From assembly GCA_034007705.1 (NCBI GenBank), contig JAVEQK010000010.1:24511-88510 (forward strand): DNA of 64,000 nt, written 5' to 3'. Every line of letters starts with the position of its first letter. The first letter of the stretch is position 1. The notes under the pieces are model-generated. The model was not told the origin of the DNA, ran no database searches, and was given only the letters and a program-made list of their open reading frames with translations. The stretch comes from UBA10518 sp022837185 (GTDB lineage Bacteria; Desulfobacterota; Desulfobulbia; Desulfobulbales; Desulfobulbaceae). The position numbers and the translations under genes are program-made. Below, piece after piece: positions 8,910-16,841 of the stretch.

Positions 8910-9110
8910 TCAACTTTCCGGCAATGACGGCAAATCCCCTGTTTTGCGAAGAGAAAGGCGTACTCTCGCGAAATCCGGATACTCCCTTTTAATGGCAAAA
9001 CCGCCCTCTTTCAATTCTTTTCCTGAATCTTCAGGGCTGAAGCACTGGAGCCGGTTATCGAACGTAGGGGACCGTCCCGCCCCAATGACCGTGTACGTGG
9101 CGGGAACCAC
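8910..9110 (-). CDS. Possible 66-residue small protein
   Basis: This open frame lies between the exchanger gene and the methyltransferase. The GTG start at 9110 has AAGGA four bases upstream, and the frame ends in TGA directly against the GTG at 8909. The product is hydrophilic with a protein-like composition (for example TFDNRLQCFSPEDSGKE and REYPDFARVRLSLRK). It resembles no family I know and has no membrane segment. The same frame runs back without a stop to the exchanger stop codon at 9156-9158, so it might be a decayed extension instead. Low confidence. Confidence 0.28.
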   Translation of the reverse strand: MVPATYTVIGAGRSPTFDNRLQCFSPEDSGKELKEGGFAIKREYPDFARVRLSLRKTGDLPSLPES

Positions 9111-9155
9111 TTTTTCCTTCTCATACTGAACGTATTCAGCGCGGCCCGGAATTCG

Positions 9156-10838
9156 TCAGAAGATCACCATGATGATGGCGCCGGCAGCGGCCAGGAAGAC
9201 ATTGGCAAAGGTGTAGGTACCGGCATATCCCAGGGCCGGGATATTGCTGCCGGCAGCGTCACTGACGATCTTCAGGGCCGGTGTGCTGGTCATGGAACCG
9301 GTCAGGGCGCCGACCAGTATGGCAGGGTTCAGGCGCAGCACAAACCGGCCGAACAGAAATCCGAGGATGACGGGTATGATCGTTACGGCCGCGCCGCAAA
9401 GGAAGATGACCGGGCCGACCGTCAACACGGCCTCGATGATGCCGCTGCCCGCCTTGAGCCCGATCGCGGCCATGAAAAACAGGAGGCCCAGTTCCTTCAG
9501 GAGCAGGCTCGCCGCCGGCGGAATACGGCCGAAGCCGTGGGCCCTGGCCCCGTAGGAGCCAACGAGGATGCCGCTTAGTAGAAGTCCTCCGGCGGTACCC
9601 AGTCCGACGGACAAGGCACCCACCTTGACCGTAAAGGTACTCAGGAAAAGACCGGCGGCAATACCGAAGCAGAGAGTCAGAAAATCCGTCTGGTTGACGT
9701 CGCGTTCACGGCTGCCCAGGTCCTGGGCCAGTTTACGCAGGCGCTCCCGCGTGCCGCTCAGGGTCAGGACATCGCCCTTGGCCACGGTGAGGTCGAAGTT
9801 GCGCGGCAACTCCACATTGGAGCGGACCCATTGGTTGAGGAAGCACCCGTAGTAATCCATCAGGTGCAGATCCTTGAGTTTCCGTCCGACCATGCGGCGG
9901 TTGTTGACGACGATTTTCATGCTGGTGAGCGGGATCCTGAGGATATCCGCGTCAATCACCTCGGGCCCCAGCTTCTCGCTGAGCCCCTTGTGATGCTGGA
10001 GCTGGCCGAGCAGGGAGACCTGATCGCCTTTCTGCAGGACCGTGTCCTTGCGGGGCTCGATCAGTGCATCGCCCCGCTTGATCTTCTGAATCATGCAGCC
10101 TGTCTTGGGGCGGAAGGCCACCTCTTCCAGGCTCCGGCCGATGAACTCCTCATTGAGGATCTCGTAGGCGCGGATCAGGGGAAATTTCTCATCAAAGCTG
10201 TCCTCCTCCGAATCGGCGTCTTTGATTCCCCGCTCCGATGCGAGGCTGAGTGATTCGGCCTTGAGGTCGATCCTGGCGAGGGAGGGAATCAGGCGGATCA
10301 AGGTGATCAGGCCCACCATGCCGAAAATATAGGTAATGGCATAGGCGACACCGATGTCCCGGACAGCCTGGTCGACCGCCGCCGGCGGAATCCGGGTCAT
10401 GCCGCTCAGGATGGCGTCCTGCGCGGCCGCCAGTGTCGGCGTGCTGGTGAGCGCGCCGGCCATGAGACCTGCCGCCATCGGCGAATCCAGGTCCAGTGCC
10501 CACGTCAGCAAGGCCGTCAAACCGAGGGCGGTGGCGGCAATGACGGCCGCCAGAGTGAGGTAGCGATAGCCGTCTTCAAGAAAGACGCTGAAAAAATGCG
10601 GTCCGGCCTCCACACCCACCGAATAGATGAACAGGATGAATCCGATGTTCTGCAGCACGGGGGAAGGCTCCGGCAGGTCCAGCGCGCCGAAAAAGAGCCC
10701 GGCCAGGAGGACCCCGGCCGGCGAACCGAGCTGGTAGCTGCCTATTCGCGCTTTTCCCGCCAAATAGCCAAGGCCCAGGACGACGAAGAAAAGAAGCTCT
10801 TCAAAACCGCTGAGGAGGCTGTAGAAGTCTATCTCCAT
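9156..10838 (-). CDS. Aspartate:alanine exchanger (AspT/YidE) family transporter
   Basis: A 560-residue inner-membrane transporter of the AAE family. Two membrane halves (about 10-190 and 380-560), each with a repeated motif (LMAGALTSTPTLAAAQDA and LVGALTGSMTSTPALKIV), flank two cytosolic TrkA-C (RCK_C) domains (about 215-370) that may bind a small ligand. The characterised member AspT swaps aspartate for alanine, but many relatives have unknown substrates. The start at ATG 10838 is preceded by AAGGG. It stands alone on the minus strand. Confidence 0.88.
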   Translation of the reverse strand: MEIDFYSLLSGFEELLFFVVLGLGYLAGKARIGSYQLGSPAGVLLAGLFFGALDLPEPSPVLQNIGFILFIYSVGVEAGPHFFSVFLEDGYRYLTLAAVIAATALGLTALLTWALDLDSPMAAGLMAGALTSTPTLAAAQDAILSGMTRIPPAAVDQAVRDIGVAYAITYIFGMVGLITLIRLIPSLARIDLKAESLSLASERGIKDADSEEDSFDEKFPLIRAYEILNEEFIGRSLEEVAFRPKTGCMIQKIKRGDALIEPRKDTVLQKGDQVSLLGQLQHHKGLSEKLGPEVIDADILRIPLTSMKIVVNNRRMVGRKLKDLHLMDYYGCFLNQWVRSNVELPRNFDLTVAKGDVLTLSGTRERLRKLAQDLGSRERDVNQTDFLTLCFGIAAGLFLSTFTVKVGALSVGLGTAGGLLLSGILVGSYGARAHGFGRIPPAASLLLKELGLLFFMAAIGLKAGSGIIEAVLTVGPVIFLCGAAVTIIPVILGFLFGRFVLRLNPAILVGALTGSMTSTPALKIVSDAAGSNIPALGYAGTYTFANVFLAAAGAIIMVIF

Positions 10839-11011
10839 GGATACCCTTTTGACTGTTCACCGCTCTAAGATATTTATATGATAACAAAAAATATCTTATC
10901 AGGCAACCGAACACCGGTCATGCCCGGGATGGGGCCGGAAAATCCTTTCGGGTGACTGAGGAAAATCGCCCCGGCGGCAGCCTGTGCCGGCAAGATTTAT
11001 GAATGCCGGCG

Positions 11012-11707
11012 TCAATCGTGGATTCGCAGCAGGTGACTGAGGATGCTGCCCATCAGTCGGTTGATCGATGCATACCGATCCGGGCCTGCGGAGAGGATCT
11101 CTTCTTCCGTCTGGATGTATGTGGACGGCACCAGTTCGTCGCGGCAATGGGTAATGAGCTCCCTGGCCGATTCCGGCGTTGTTTCAAGGTGGAACTGCAG
11201 GCCGATCACCGACCCGCCGAGCTGGAATGCCTGGTTTTCGCACCCTTCGCTCTTTGCAAGCCGTATCGCTCCCGGGGGGAGATCGAAGGTCTCGCCGTGC
11301 CAGTGAAACACCATTGTCGAGGGCGGGAACCTGAAAACCGGACCATCGCCGGGATCAACCCCACTGACGGGAAACCAGCCGATTTCCTTCACCGGGTTGC
11401 GAAAGACCCTCGCCCCCATGGCGGCGGCTATCAACTGGGCGCCGAGGCAGACACCCAGGACAGGCTTTCCCGAGGCGATGACTTCACGAATGAACCGCTT
11501 TTCCGGAGCAAGCCAGGGGAACCGGTCTTCATCGTTCACGCTCATCGGGCCGCCCATGATCACCAGGAAGTCGACGGCCCCGGCCTCGGGCAGGTCCGCT
11601 GCGGCATGGAGCCGGGTGCAGGTCACCTCGTACCCGGCTGCCGCAAGCCAGGACCTGATACTGCCAGGTCCTTCAAAAGGGACGTGCTGCAGGTAGTGTG
11701 CGCGCAT
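11012..11707 (-). CDS. Class I glutamine amidotransferase (GMP-synthase-like, free-standing)
   Basis: A 231-residue free-standing GATase1 domain that hydrolyses glutamine to supply ammonia, or acts on a related gamma-glutamyl substrate. The catalytic triad is visible: Cys87 in GVCLGAQ, and His173 and Glu175 in LQFHLE. The MGGPMSVND loop supports an active glutaminase fold. No synthetase partner is nearby, as is usual for this stand-alone group. The start at ATG 11707 has GGAGAAA upstream; a longer frame to 11839 has no ribosome site and an arginine-rich, unlikely N-terminus. Confidence 0.86.
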   Translation of the reverse strand: MRAHYLQHVPFEGPGSIRSWLAAAGYEVTCTRLHAAADLPEAGAVDFLVIMGGPMSVNDEDRFPWLAPEKRFIREVIASGKPVLGVCLGAQLIAAAMGARVFRNPVKEIGWFPVSGVDPGDGPVFRFPPSTMVFHWHGETFDLPPGAIRLAKSEGCENQAFQLGGSVIGLQFHLETTPESARELITHCRDELVPSTYIQTEEEILSAGPDRYASINRLMGSILSHLLRIHD

Positions 11708-12367
11708 GTTTTCTCCGGTGATGGTTGAAGTTGAGCTGCCTGCAGGGTCGTCAAGCCCGGGCTTTTGCCGGATGCCCGCTTTGTGCCGGCGTCGTCCACG
11801 TTTGCACCGTGCACCAGGGAACTCATGGGTGAAGATCAACAGTGAGATAAAATGTTCAATTATTATTCATCAAAGCTGTTCTGTCAAGGCAGGCTTAGCG
11901 CGCAGGTCCTCATCGTTGGGATAGATATCTTCCCGCCCGTCGCGCCAGGTTACATGACACAATCCGCCAGCCAATCCTATGCGTACAGGCCGAGCCCTGA
12001 TGTATTGATAGCAGACAGTTTGCTGGATTGCTATTCCTGTTTATATTTGACTTCCTTTTCTCCCGAATCATATACTTCAATTATCGGGAATCCATGGTAC
12101 AGGGCTGGCACCGCGCCATAGCACGCCATGCAACATGGCAGGAATGAGGGAATTAAGAAATCGGTCAAGCCGCATGTTCTGATCTGGGCGGCATTTTTCT
12201 GATCTCTCCCGCAAACCGGCTCCTGCTGACGGAACGGTCGACATAACCGCACGACCGGGCCCCGGCCTTTTCACGGGCAAAAGTGCGGGTACGGACATGC
12301 GGATCCCCGGCTGCCTTCGGCTTCATGCATTTTTGCATGGGCGACATTTCTTATCAAGGGAGTCTCC
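11708..12367. other. 660-bp gene-free region
   Basis: Apart from the transposase relic at 11870-12001, no gene is supported here. A small hairpin, ATGCA-TTTT-TGCAT, lies about 30 bases upstream of the USP gene start. The left half is visibly AT-richer than the flanking genes, consistent with decayed foreign DNA. Confidence 0.55.
11870..12001 (-). pseudogene. Relic of a REP-associated (Y1) tyrosine transposase
   Basis: Translating the minus strand here gives about 43 residues, containing RARPVRIGLAGGLCHVTWRD and then GREDIYPNDEDLRA, ending in TGA at 11870-11872. This tracks the N-terminus of Y1/RayT transposases, whose usual start reads like ARPLRIEFPGAxYHVTSRG and then RREDIYxDDEDR. There is no start codon, the frame meets a TAA about 40 bases upstream of 12001, and the catalytic tyrosine part is absent, so it is a dead 5' fragment. 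The surrounding 660-bp gene-free stretch (11708-12367) is AT-richer than its neighbours. Confidence 0.5.
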
Positions 12368-13219
12368 ATGGAGCGATATTCAACCAGTCTCCTCGGCCTG
12401 GCAAAGACCCTGCTGCTGACCACCGATGGGTCCCCGTTCAGCGACGGGGCTGTCCAGGAGGCGATTTTTTTCGGCCAGGCATGCCGTGCCCGGGTGGTCG
12501 TCCTGCATGTAGTGCATATCGACGCGGAATCGATCAGGGCGGCCAATTCGGCTGTCATGAAGCGCCAGCAGGAGATGGCGCCCCATCTGGACCAGATACG
12601 CAAAATGGCGCTGGACAGCGGAGTCGAGATTGAGATCGTGGTATTGGGCTCCGGCAGCCCGGAAAAAACCATCGTCGAGCAGGCCCGTTTGCGCAAGGCT
12701 GACGTTATTCTCATGGGCCGGCACGGCAAAACCGGCCGCCTGTCCCTGCTGGTGGGGAGCATGACCGCCAAAGTCATTGGTCAGGGTTTCCCGCGCGTTC
12801 TGGTGGTGCCAAAGGATTTTCTTATCACCGGGGCCCATGTTCTCCTTGCCATGGACGATTCGCCCAACAGCCGTCTGGCGGCGCTGGAGGCTCTGAGCCT
12901 TGGTCGAACATGTATGACCCTGCAGCGGCTCACGGTCATGTCGGTTGCCAGGAAAGATGATGAACAGACCCGGGCTCGGGAAATGGTCGACGAGGTCTGT
13001 GCCCGATGCCGCGAGGAGGGTTTGCAGTTCGTCTGCGAACCTCTGGTACAGGCGGGCAACCCTGTAGAACTCATTGTGCAGGCCGCAAGGGAGCGAAAAG
13101 CGGACATGATTCTGATTGGAGGGCGGGGCAAGGGTTTCATGGGCAAGATGTTCATGGGCAGGGTGACCGAAAATGTTATCGGCCGGGCCCACTGCGCGGT
13201 ACTTGTCGTGACAGGCTGA
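12368..13219 (+). CDS. Tandem universal stress protein (two USP domains)
   Basis: A 283-residue soluble protein with two USP domains (about 10-145 and 150-283). The first ends in GRHGKTGRLSLLVGSMTAKV and the second in GGRGKGFMGKMFMGRVTENV. Both keep the G-2x-G-9x-G-(S/T) pattern of the ATP-binding USP subclass, so nucleotide binding is likely in each half. The ribosome site GGGAG lies five bases before ATG 12368. The next gene downstream is a SulP anion permease; USP proteins often accompany anion and cation transporters, but the 281-bp gap with repeats argues against a single transcript. Confidence 0.9.
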   Translation: MERYSTSLLGLAKTLLLTTDGSPFSDGAVQEAIFFGQACRARVVVLHVVHIDAESIRAANSAVMKRQQEMAPHLDQIRKMALDSGVEIEIVVLGSGSPEKTIVEQARLRKADVILMGRHGKTGRLSLLVGSMTAKVIGQGFPRVLVVPKDFLITGAHVLLAMDDSPNSRLAALEALSLGRTCMTLQRLTVMSVARKDDEQTRAREMVDEVCARCREEGLQFVCEPLVQAGNPVELIVQAARERKADMILIGGRGKGFMGKMFMGRVTENVIGRAHCAVLVVTG

Positions 13220-13334
13220 GGTCCGCCGGAGTTGGCAGTCGGCAGCCGTCAGTTGGCAGCGCCCCACCCCCCGCTGCGGGGCCGATTGAGGGGAATCACA
13301 TGTTTGCGCATCCGACCTGGTGTGGTGGCATTGC

Positions 13335-13427
13335 TTCGATTTCTATACCGATACCGATTTCGATGAGATATTTCCTGCGCTGGATTGAAGAAAGTTTGCA
13401 TCTGTCGGGATCGGGATCGGGCTCGAA
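13335..13427 (+). repeat. Inverted-repeat element containing repeat B copy 2
   Basis: The 23-base segment 13335-13357 is complementary to 13405-13427 at 17 of 23 positions, which would fold into a long imperfect hairpin. Its right arm overlaps repeat B copy 2 (13415-13445), which matches 670-700. The preceding bases (about 13231-13260) hold a degenerate GTTGGCAG/GTCGGCAG repeat. The gap 13220-13500 contains no gene. Confidence 0.5.
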
Positions 13428-13500
13428 CCCTGATTGCCACAGTGCCAGGGGGCTCCTGACGGGCATGACGTTTTGCAATTTTTCCACCTGATCTATCGTT

Positions 13501-15645
13501 ATGGTATCCATGAGATTGCTCATGCCAAACAAATTGCTGTTGCGTTTCTTTCCTTTTCTCCAGTGGTTTCCTGTTTCTTTTATCATCCTGCGCGGCGACT
13601 TGATCGCCGGCATCACGGGTGCCCTGGTGCTGGTTCCAAAGGCCATGGCCTATGCCCAGCTTTCCGGTCTGCCGCTCTATTATGGCCTGTATACCGCCTT
13701 TGTTCCCGCCATTCTCGGGGCCTTGTGGGGGTCTTCCCGGCAACTGTCCACCGGTCCTGTGGCAATCATTTCGCTGATGACCGCCGCTGCCGTCACGCCA
13801 TTGGCGCTGCCCCAAACCGAAGAATATATCGGTCTGGCACTGCTGCTTACCTTGCTGGTGGGACTCATCCAACTGACATTGGGGGTGGTCAAACTCGGCA
13901 CCATTGTCAATTTCGTCTCCCATCCGGTTATCCTGGGTTTCATGAACGCGGCCGCCATCATCATCGGGCTTTCCCAGATCGACTTGCTGCTGGGCATTCC
14001 CAAGGGACGCAGCGATTTTTTCCTGAAGGACATCTGGGAAATGCTGCATTATCTGCCCCAAACGCATCTGCCCACCCTGGCCATGACGATTTTCAGCCTC
14101 CTTCTGATGCTCGCCCTCAAAAAAGTTTCGGTGCTGGCAAAAGCAAGCGTCCTCATCGCCGTGGTCGTCACCACCACGTTCAGTTTCATCATTGGATACG
14201 AGCACAAGGCCATTGAACATATTGACAATATTGTTACACCGGCGGCCCGTCAGCTGGTGACGGATTACGATGCCGCCGCTTTACGAATTGTCGAGTTGAG
14301 CGCTGCCGCAACCAGGCTTTCCGGGCAGTTGCGGCAGGCGGAGAAGGAGCGCGACGCCAGGCTGGCGGCCGATCTGCGGCACCAGATGGATTTACTGAGG
14401 CTGGACATCAAATCTCTGGAGGCTGAAAACGGCAAGCGCATGCACGCTATCCGCCGGCTGTACTTCGCCCGTGGAACGGCCGGGGAAAACATGGCCGGGC
14501 GCATCTATCAGGCTGATGCTCTCCGGGAAGGGATAGTGACCGATGGCCGCAAGTGGCATATCAAGAAAATCGAAAAGGGAGAGATCCATCTCGTCGGAGG
14601 CGGCGATGTCGTCGGCAGAGTTCCCTCCGGGCTGCCCTCGTTCCGCCTCCCGATCCTCAGCCTCGATGGCGTGCTGCAACTGTTGACCGCCGCCCTGGTC
14701 ATCTCCCTGGTGGCCTTTATGGAGTCCATTTCCATGGCCAAGGCGATGGCCAGCAAGAACAAACAGCGCATCGATCCCAACCAGGAGTTGATCGGCCAGG
14801 GCATGGCAAACATCGGCGGCTCTTTATTCCAGGCCTATCCAGCCAGCGGGTCCTTCACCGGGTCGGCCATCAACCTGCAGGCAGGTGCCAGGACCGGTTT
14901 TGCCATGGTTTTCAACGGAATCTTCGTCGCCGCCACCCTGCTGTTTCTCACGCCTTTGCTCTATCATCTGCCCAAGGCTGTGCTGGCCTCGATTATTTTG
15001 CTGGCGGTCGCCGGTCTCATCACCCCCCAGTCCCTCAAACATACCTGGAAGGCAAGTCGCCCAGACGGCATCGTGGCCCTGGTTACCTTCACCGTCACCC
15101 TGCTGGCGGCGCCGCATCTGGACAAGGGCATCATTATCGGCGTAGCCCTGTCCATCGGGCTCTATCTCTACCGCACCATGGCTCCACGGGTTGCCGTCCT
15201 CGGCCGCCATGATGACGGCACCCTGCGGGACCTCAAGGTCAATCCCGACCTGCCCACCTCCCCCCTGGTGACCGCGATCCGATTTGACGGCTCACTGTAT
15301 TTCGCCAACATTGCTCACTTTGAGGATGCCATTCTGGAATCGGTAGCGGAGAAAAAAGAGGCAAGATATCTGCTGGTGGTGGGCGATGCGATAAACTATA
15401 TTGATTCCTCGGGAGAGGAAATGATCCATCACCTGGTGTCGCAGCTGCGCGGATCGGGCGTGGAACTCGTCTTTTCCGGGCTGAAAAAGCAAATTCTTGA
15501 TGTGATGCGGGCCACGGGTCTCTACAGCCTGATCGGTGAACAGAACATCTTCCCCACGGAGGACCTTGCGCTTGCCGCCATTTTTCAGCGCCTGGGCGAA
15601 GAGACTGAAAATGACGCGTTGTTCACCAGTTTGAAGAAACGGTAA
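13501..15645 (+). CDS. SulP/SLC26 anion permease with STAS domain and coiled-coil insert
   Basis: A 714-residue inner-membrane anion carrier (sulfate, bicarbonate or similar). The N-terminal SulP signature ALVLVPKAMAYAQLSGLP is present, and the second half resumes with VPSGLPSFRLPILSLDGVLQ and FMESISMAKAMA. A C-terminal STAS domain covers about 583-690 (YLLVVGDAINYIDSSGEEM). Between the two membrane parts, about residues 238-373, there is an extra roughly 130-residue hydrophilic segment. It is rich in Glu, Arg, Ala and Leu with heptad-like spacing, and the closest SulP proteins have only about ten residues at this point. Three in-frame ATGs (13501, 13510, 13522) lack a good ribosome site, so the exact start is uncertain. 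Confidence 0.9.
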   Translation: MVSMRLLMPNKLLLRFFPFLQWFPVSFIILRGDLIAGITGALVLVPKAMAYAQLSGLPLYYGLYTAFVPAILGALWGSSRQLSTGPVAIISLMTAAAVTPLALPQTEEYIGLALLLTLLVGLIQLTLGVVKLGTIVNFVSHPVILGFMNAAAIIIGLSQIDLLLGIPKGRSDFFLKDIWEMLHYLPQTHLPTLAMTIFSLLLMLALKKVSVLAKASVLIAVVVTTTFSFIIGYEHKAIEHIDNIVTPAARQLVTDYDAAALRIVELSAAATRLSGQLRQAEKERDARLAADLRHQMDLLRLDIKSLEAENGKRMHAIRRLYFARGTAGENMAGRIYQADALREGIVTDGRKWHIKKIEKGEIHLVGGGDVVGRVPSGLPSFRLPILSLDGVLQLLTAALVISLVAFMESISMAKAMASKNKQRIDPNQELIGQGMANIGGSLFQAYPASGSFTGSAINLQAGARTGFAMVFNGIFVAATLLFLTPLLYHLPKAVLASIILLAVAGLITPQSLKHTWKASRPDGIVALVTFTVTLLAAPHLDKGIIIGVALSIGLYLYRTMAPRVAVLGRHDDGTLRDLKVNPDLPTSPLVTAIRFDGSLYFANIAHFEDAILESVAEKKEARYLLVVGDAINYIDSSGEEMIHHLVSQLRGSGVELVFSGLKKQILDVMRATGLYSLIGEQNIFPTEDLALAAIFQRLGEETENDALFTSLKKR

Positions 15646-15713
15646 ACAGTGCTGCTCCTCCCCAATATCGGTCAGCTTTTCTGTCGGCCATGGTGTCCCG
15701 TACGCATTGAGGG

Positions 15714-15732
15714 GAAGGGCCAGGGGCCCTTC
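15714..15732. terminator. Hairpin between convergent genes
   Basis: A perfect 8-bp stem, GAAGGGCC and GGCCCTTC, with a 3-base loop sits between the SulP stop (15645) and the stop of the minus-strand gene at 15745. It lacks a T-run, so termination here is plausible but not certain. Confidence 0.4.
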
Positions 15733-15744
15733 ATTGCCGGCTGG

Positions 15745-16668
15745 TCACGGCAGATAGATCCATTCCATCATCTCAACTACACCGTCGCGGCGGTGAATCT
15801 TCCATAGTCCGTCCCAAAGCTCCCTTGTGTCTTCGGCACGCTCTCGCCAGAAAACAGTAAGTCTGTCCCATGTCATGGTTCTCGCCGGTTGACCGGGATA
15901 GTGGTAGATGATCCTGACGTCATCCGCTACGGTGAATTTCCGGACTTGCGGGTTTTCATTAAGAATGCGGACCTCGAGATCACACTCGTCGATGTCCCAT
16001 TGCAGAACGCCCGATTTCACACGTTGCCGGCAATCGTCTTCGGAGAGCCATTCGACATAGTCGATATGCAGATAGCGGCGGCCCTCGTCTTTGCCGCTCA
16101 GATCCTTGATGTTGCCGTAAGCTGCGATATGCCCTCCACCAGCAATCCATTCAGCGCTGGAAAGCTGCTGCGTTGGTCCGGTTTGTGGAGAGCCTATGAT
16201 TTGCTCCGGTCGAGCAGTCCTGCAGCGGGCAAATTTCCACATGGGATCCCCGAGGATGAATTCCCGCCCGCCTGTGTCTTTGCCGTAGTAATCCGCAAAG
16301 CCCAGTCCCTCGATAAATGCGTAGGGTGGAGCGCCTTCCTCCCAGTCCGCCGATTTCAGCTCCTCATCGAAGAAGTGTATACGATGGTTTTTCGTCTCCT
16401 CTCTCTCCTCTTTGGGAGAGAGAAAAGCGCCGGCAAAGCCCATTCCGAACGAAAGGTTGAATTCGAAGATAATCCCTCGTTTGGGATGCTTGATCATGAC
16501 GGTATGGGTAACGTCTGCCTTTTTGCCCGATGCGGGGCCGAACTCGAGCTGAAATTCATGGTGATCGGCATCTTCATACACACTGTTTTCGAGCAGACAT
16601 TCGCCGCTAAGGACATGGGCAGGCAGCCCCAGCAAGCAAACAAGCGAAAATGCGAAAAAGGTTTTCAT
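15745..16668 (-). CDS. Secreted protein of unknown function
   Basis: I do not recognise this 307-residue protein. It begins with a clear signal peptide (MKTFFAFSLVCLLGLPAHVLS, about 20 residues), so it is exported. The mature part is rich in acidic and aromatic residues, with scattered cysteines and many predicted strands, and shows no membrane segment or known catalytic motif. The mature start CLLENSVYEDADHH could be a lipoprotein-like cysteine, but the preceding residues (LSGE) do not fit a lipobox well. Base composition is less GC-rich than in neighbouring genes, which may point to transfer. The ribosome site is weak. It is convergent with the SulP gene. Confidence 0.7.
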   Translation of the reverse strand: MKTFFAFSLVCLLGLPAHVLSGECLLENSVYEDADHHEFQLEFGPASGKKADVTHTVMIKHPKRGIIFEFNLSFGMGFAGAFLSPKEEREETKNHRIHFFDEELKSADWEEGAPPYAFIEGLGFADYYGKDTGGREFILGDPMWKFARCRTARPEQIIGSPQTGPTQQLSSAEWIAGGGHIAAYGNIKDLSGKDEGRRYLHIDYVEWLSEDDCRQRVKSGVLQWDIDECDLEVRILNENPQVRKFTVADDVRIIYHYPGQPARTMTWDRLTVFWRERAEDTRELWDGLWKIHRRDGVVEMMEWIYLP

Positions 16669-16788
16669 ATTTTACTTTTAACGACTTTCAGTGAGGTCTT
16701 CCTAAGGATGCAGGTCAACAGCCATGTCCTTTCCGCTGTGCGTTTGTGCCATGACGTGACCATCGGTACACAAACGGGTCGTGACGAT

Positions 16789-16832
16789 CAAGGCACGCGG
16801 GGGAGCCTGCCAAGGCACGCGGGGGAGCCTGC
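16789..16832 (+). repeat. Perfect 22-bp tandem duplication
   Basis: The 22-base unit beginning CAAGGCACGCGGGG occurs twice in perfect tandem (16789-16810 and 16811-16832). It lies just beyond the stop of the minus-strand gene at 16842, in the gap before the secreted-protein gene. It holds no open frame of note and may be a replication-slippage duplication. Confidence 0.8.
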
Positions 16833-16841
16833 CTGAGGGGT

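Noticed and set aside
13405..13445. tRNA T-arm-like sequence (GGGTTCGAGCCC on the minus strand)
   Set aside because: No acceptor, D or anticodon arms can be drawn around it; it is part of repeat B.
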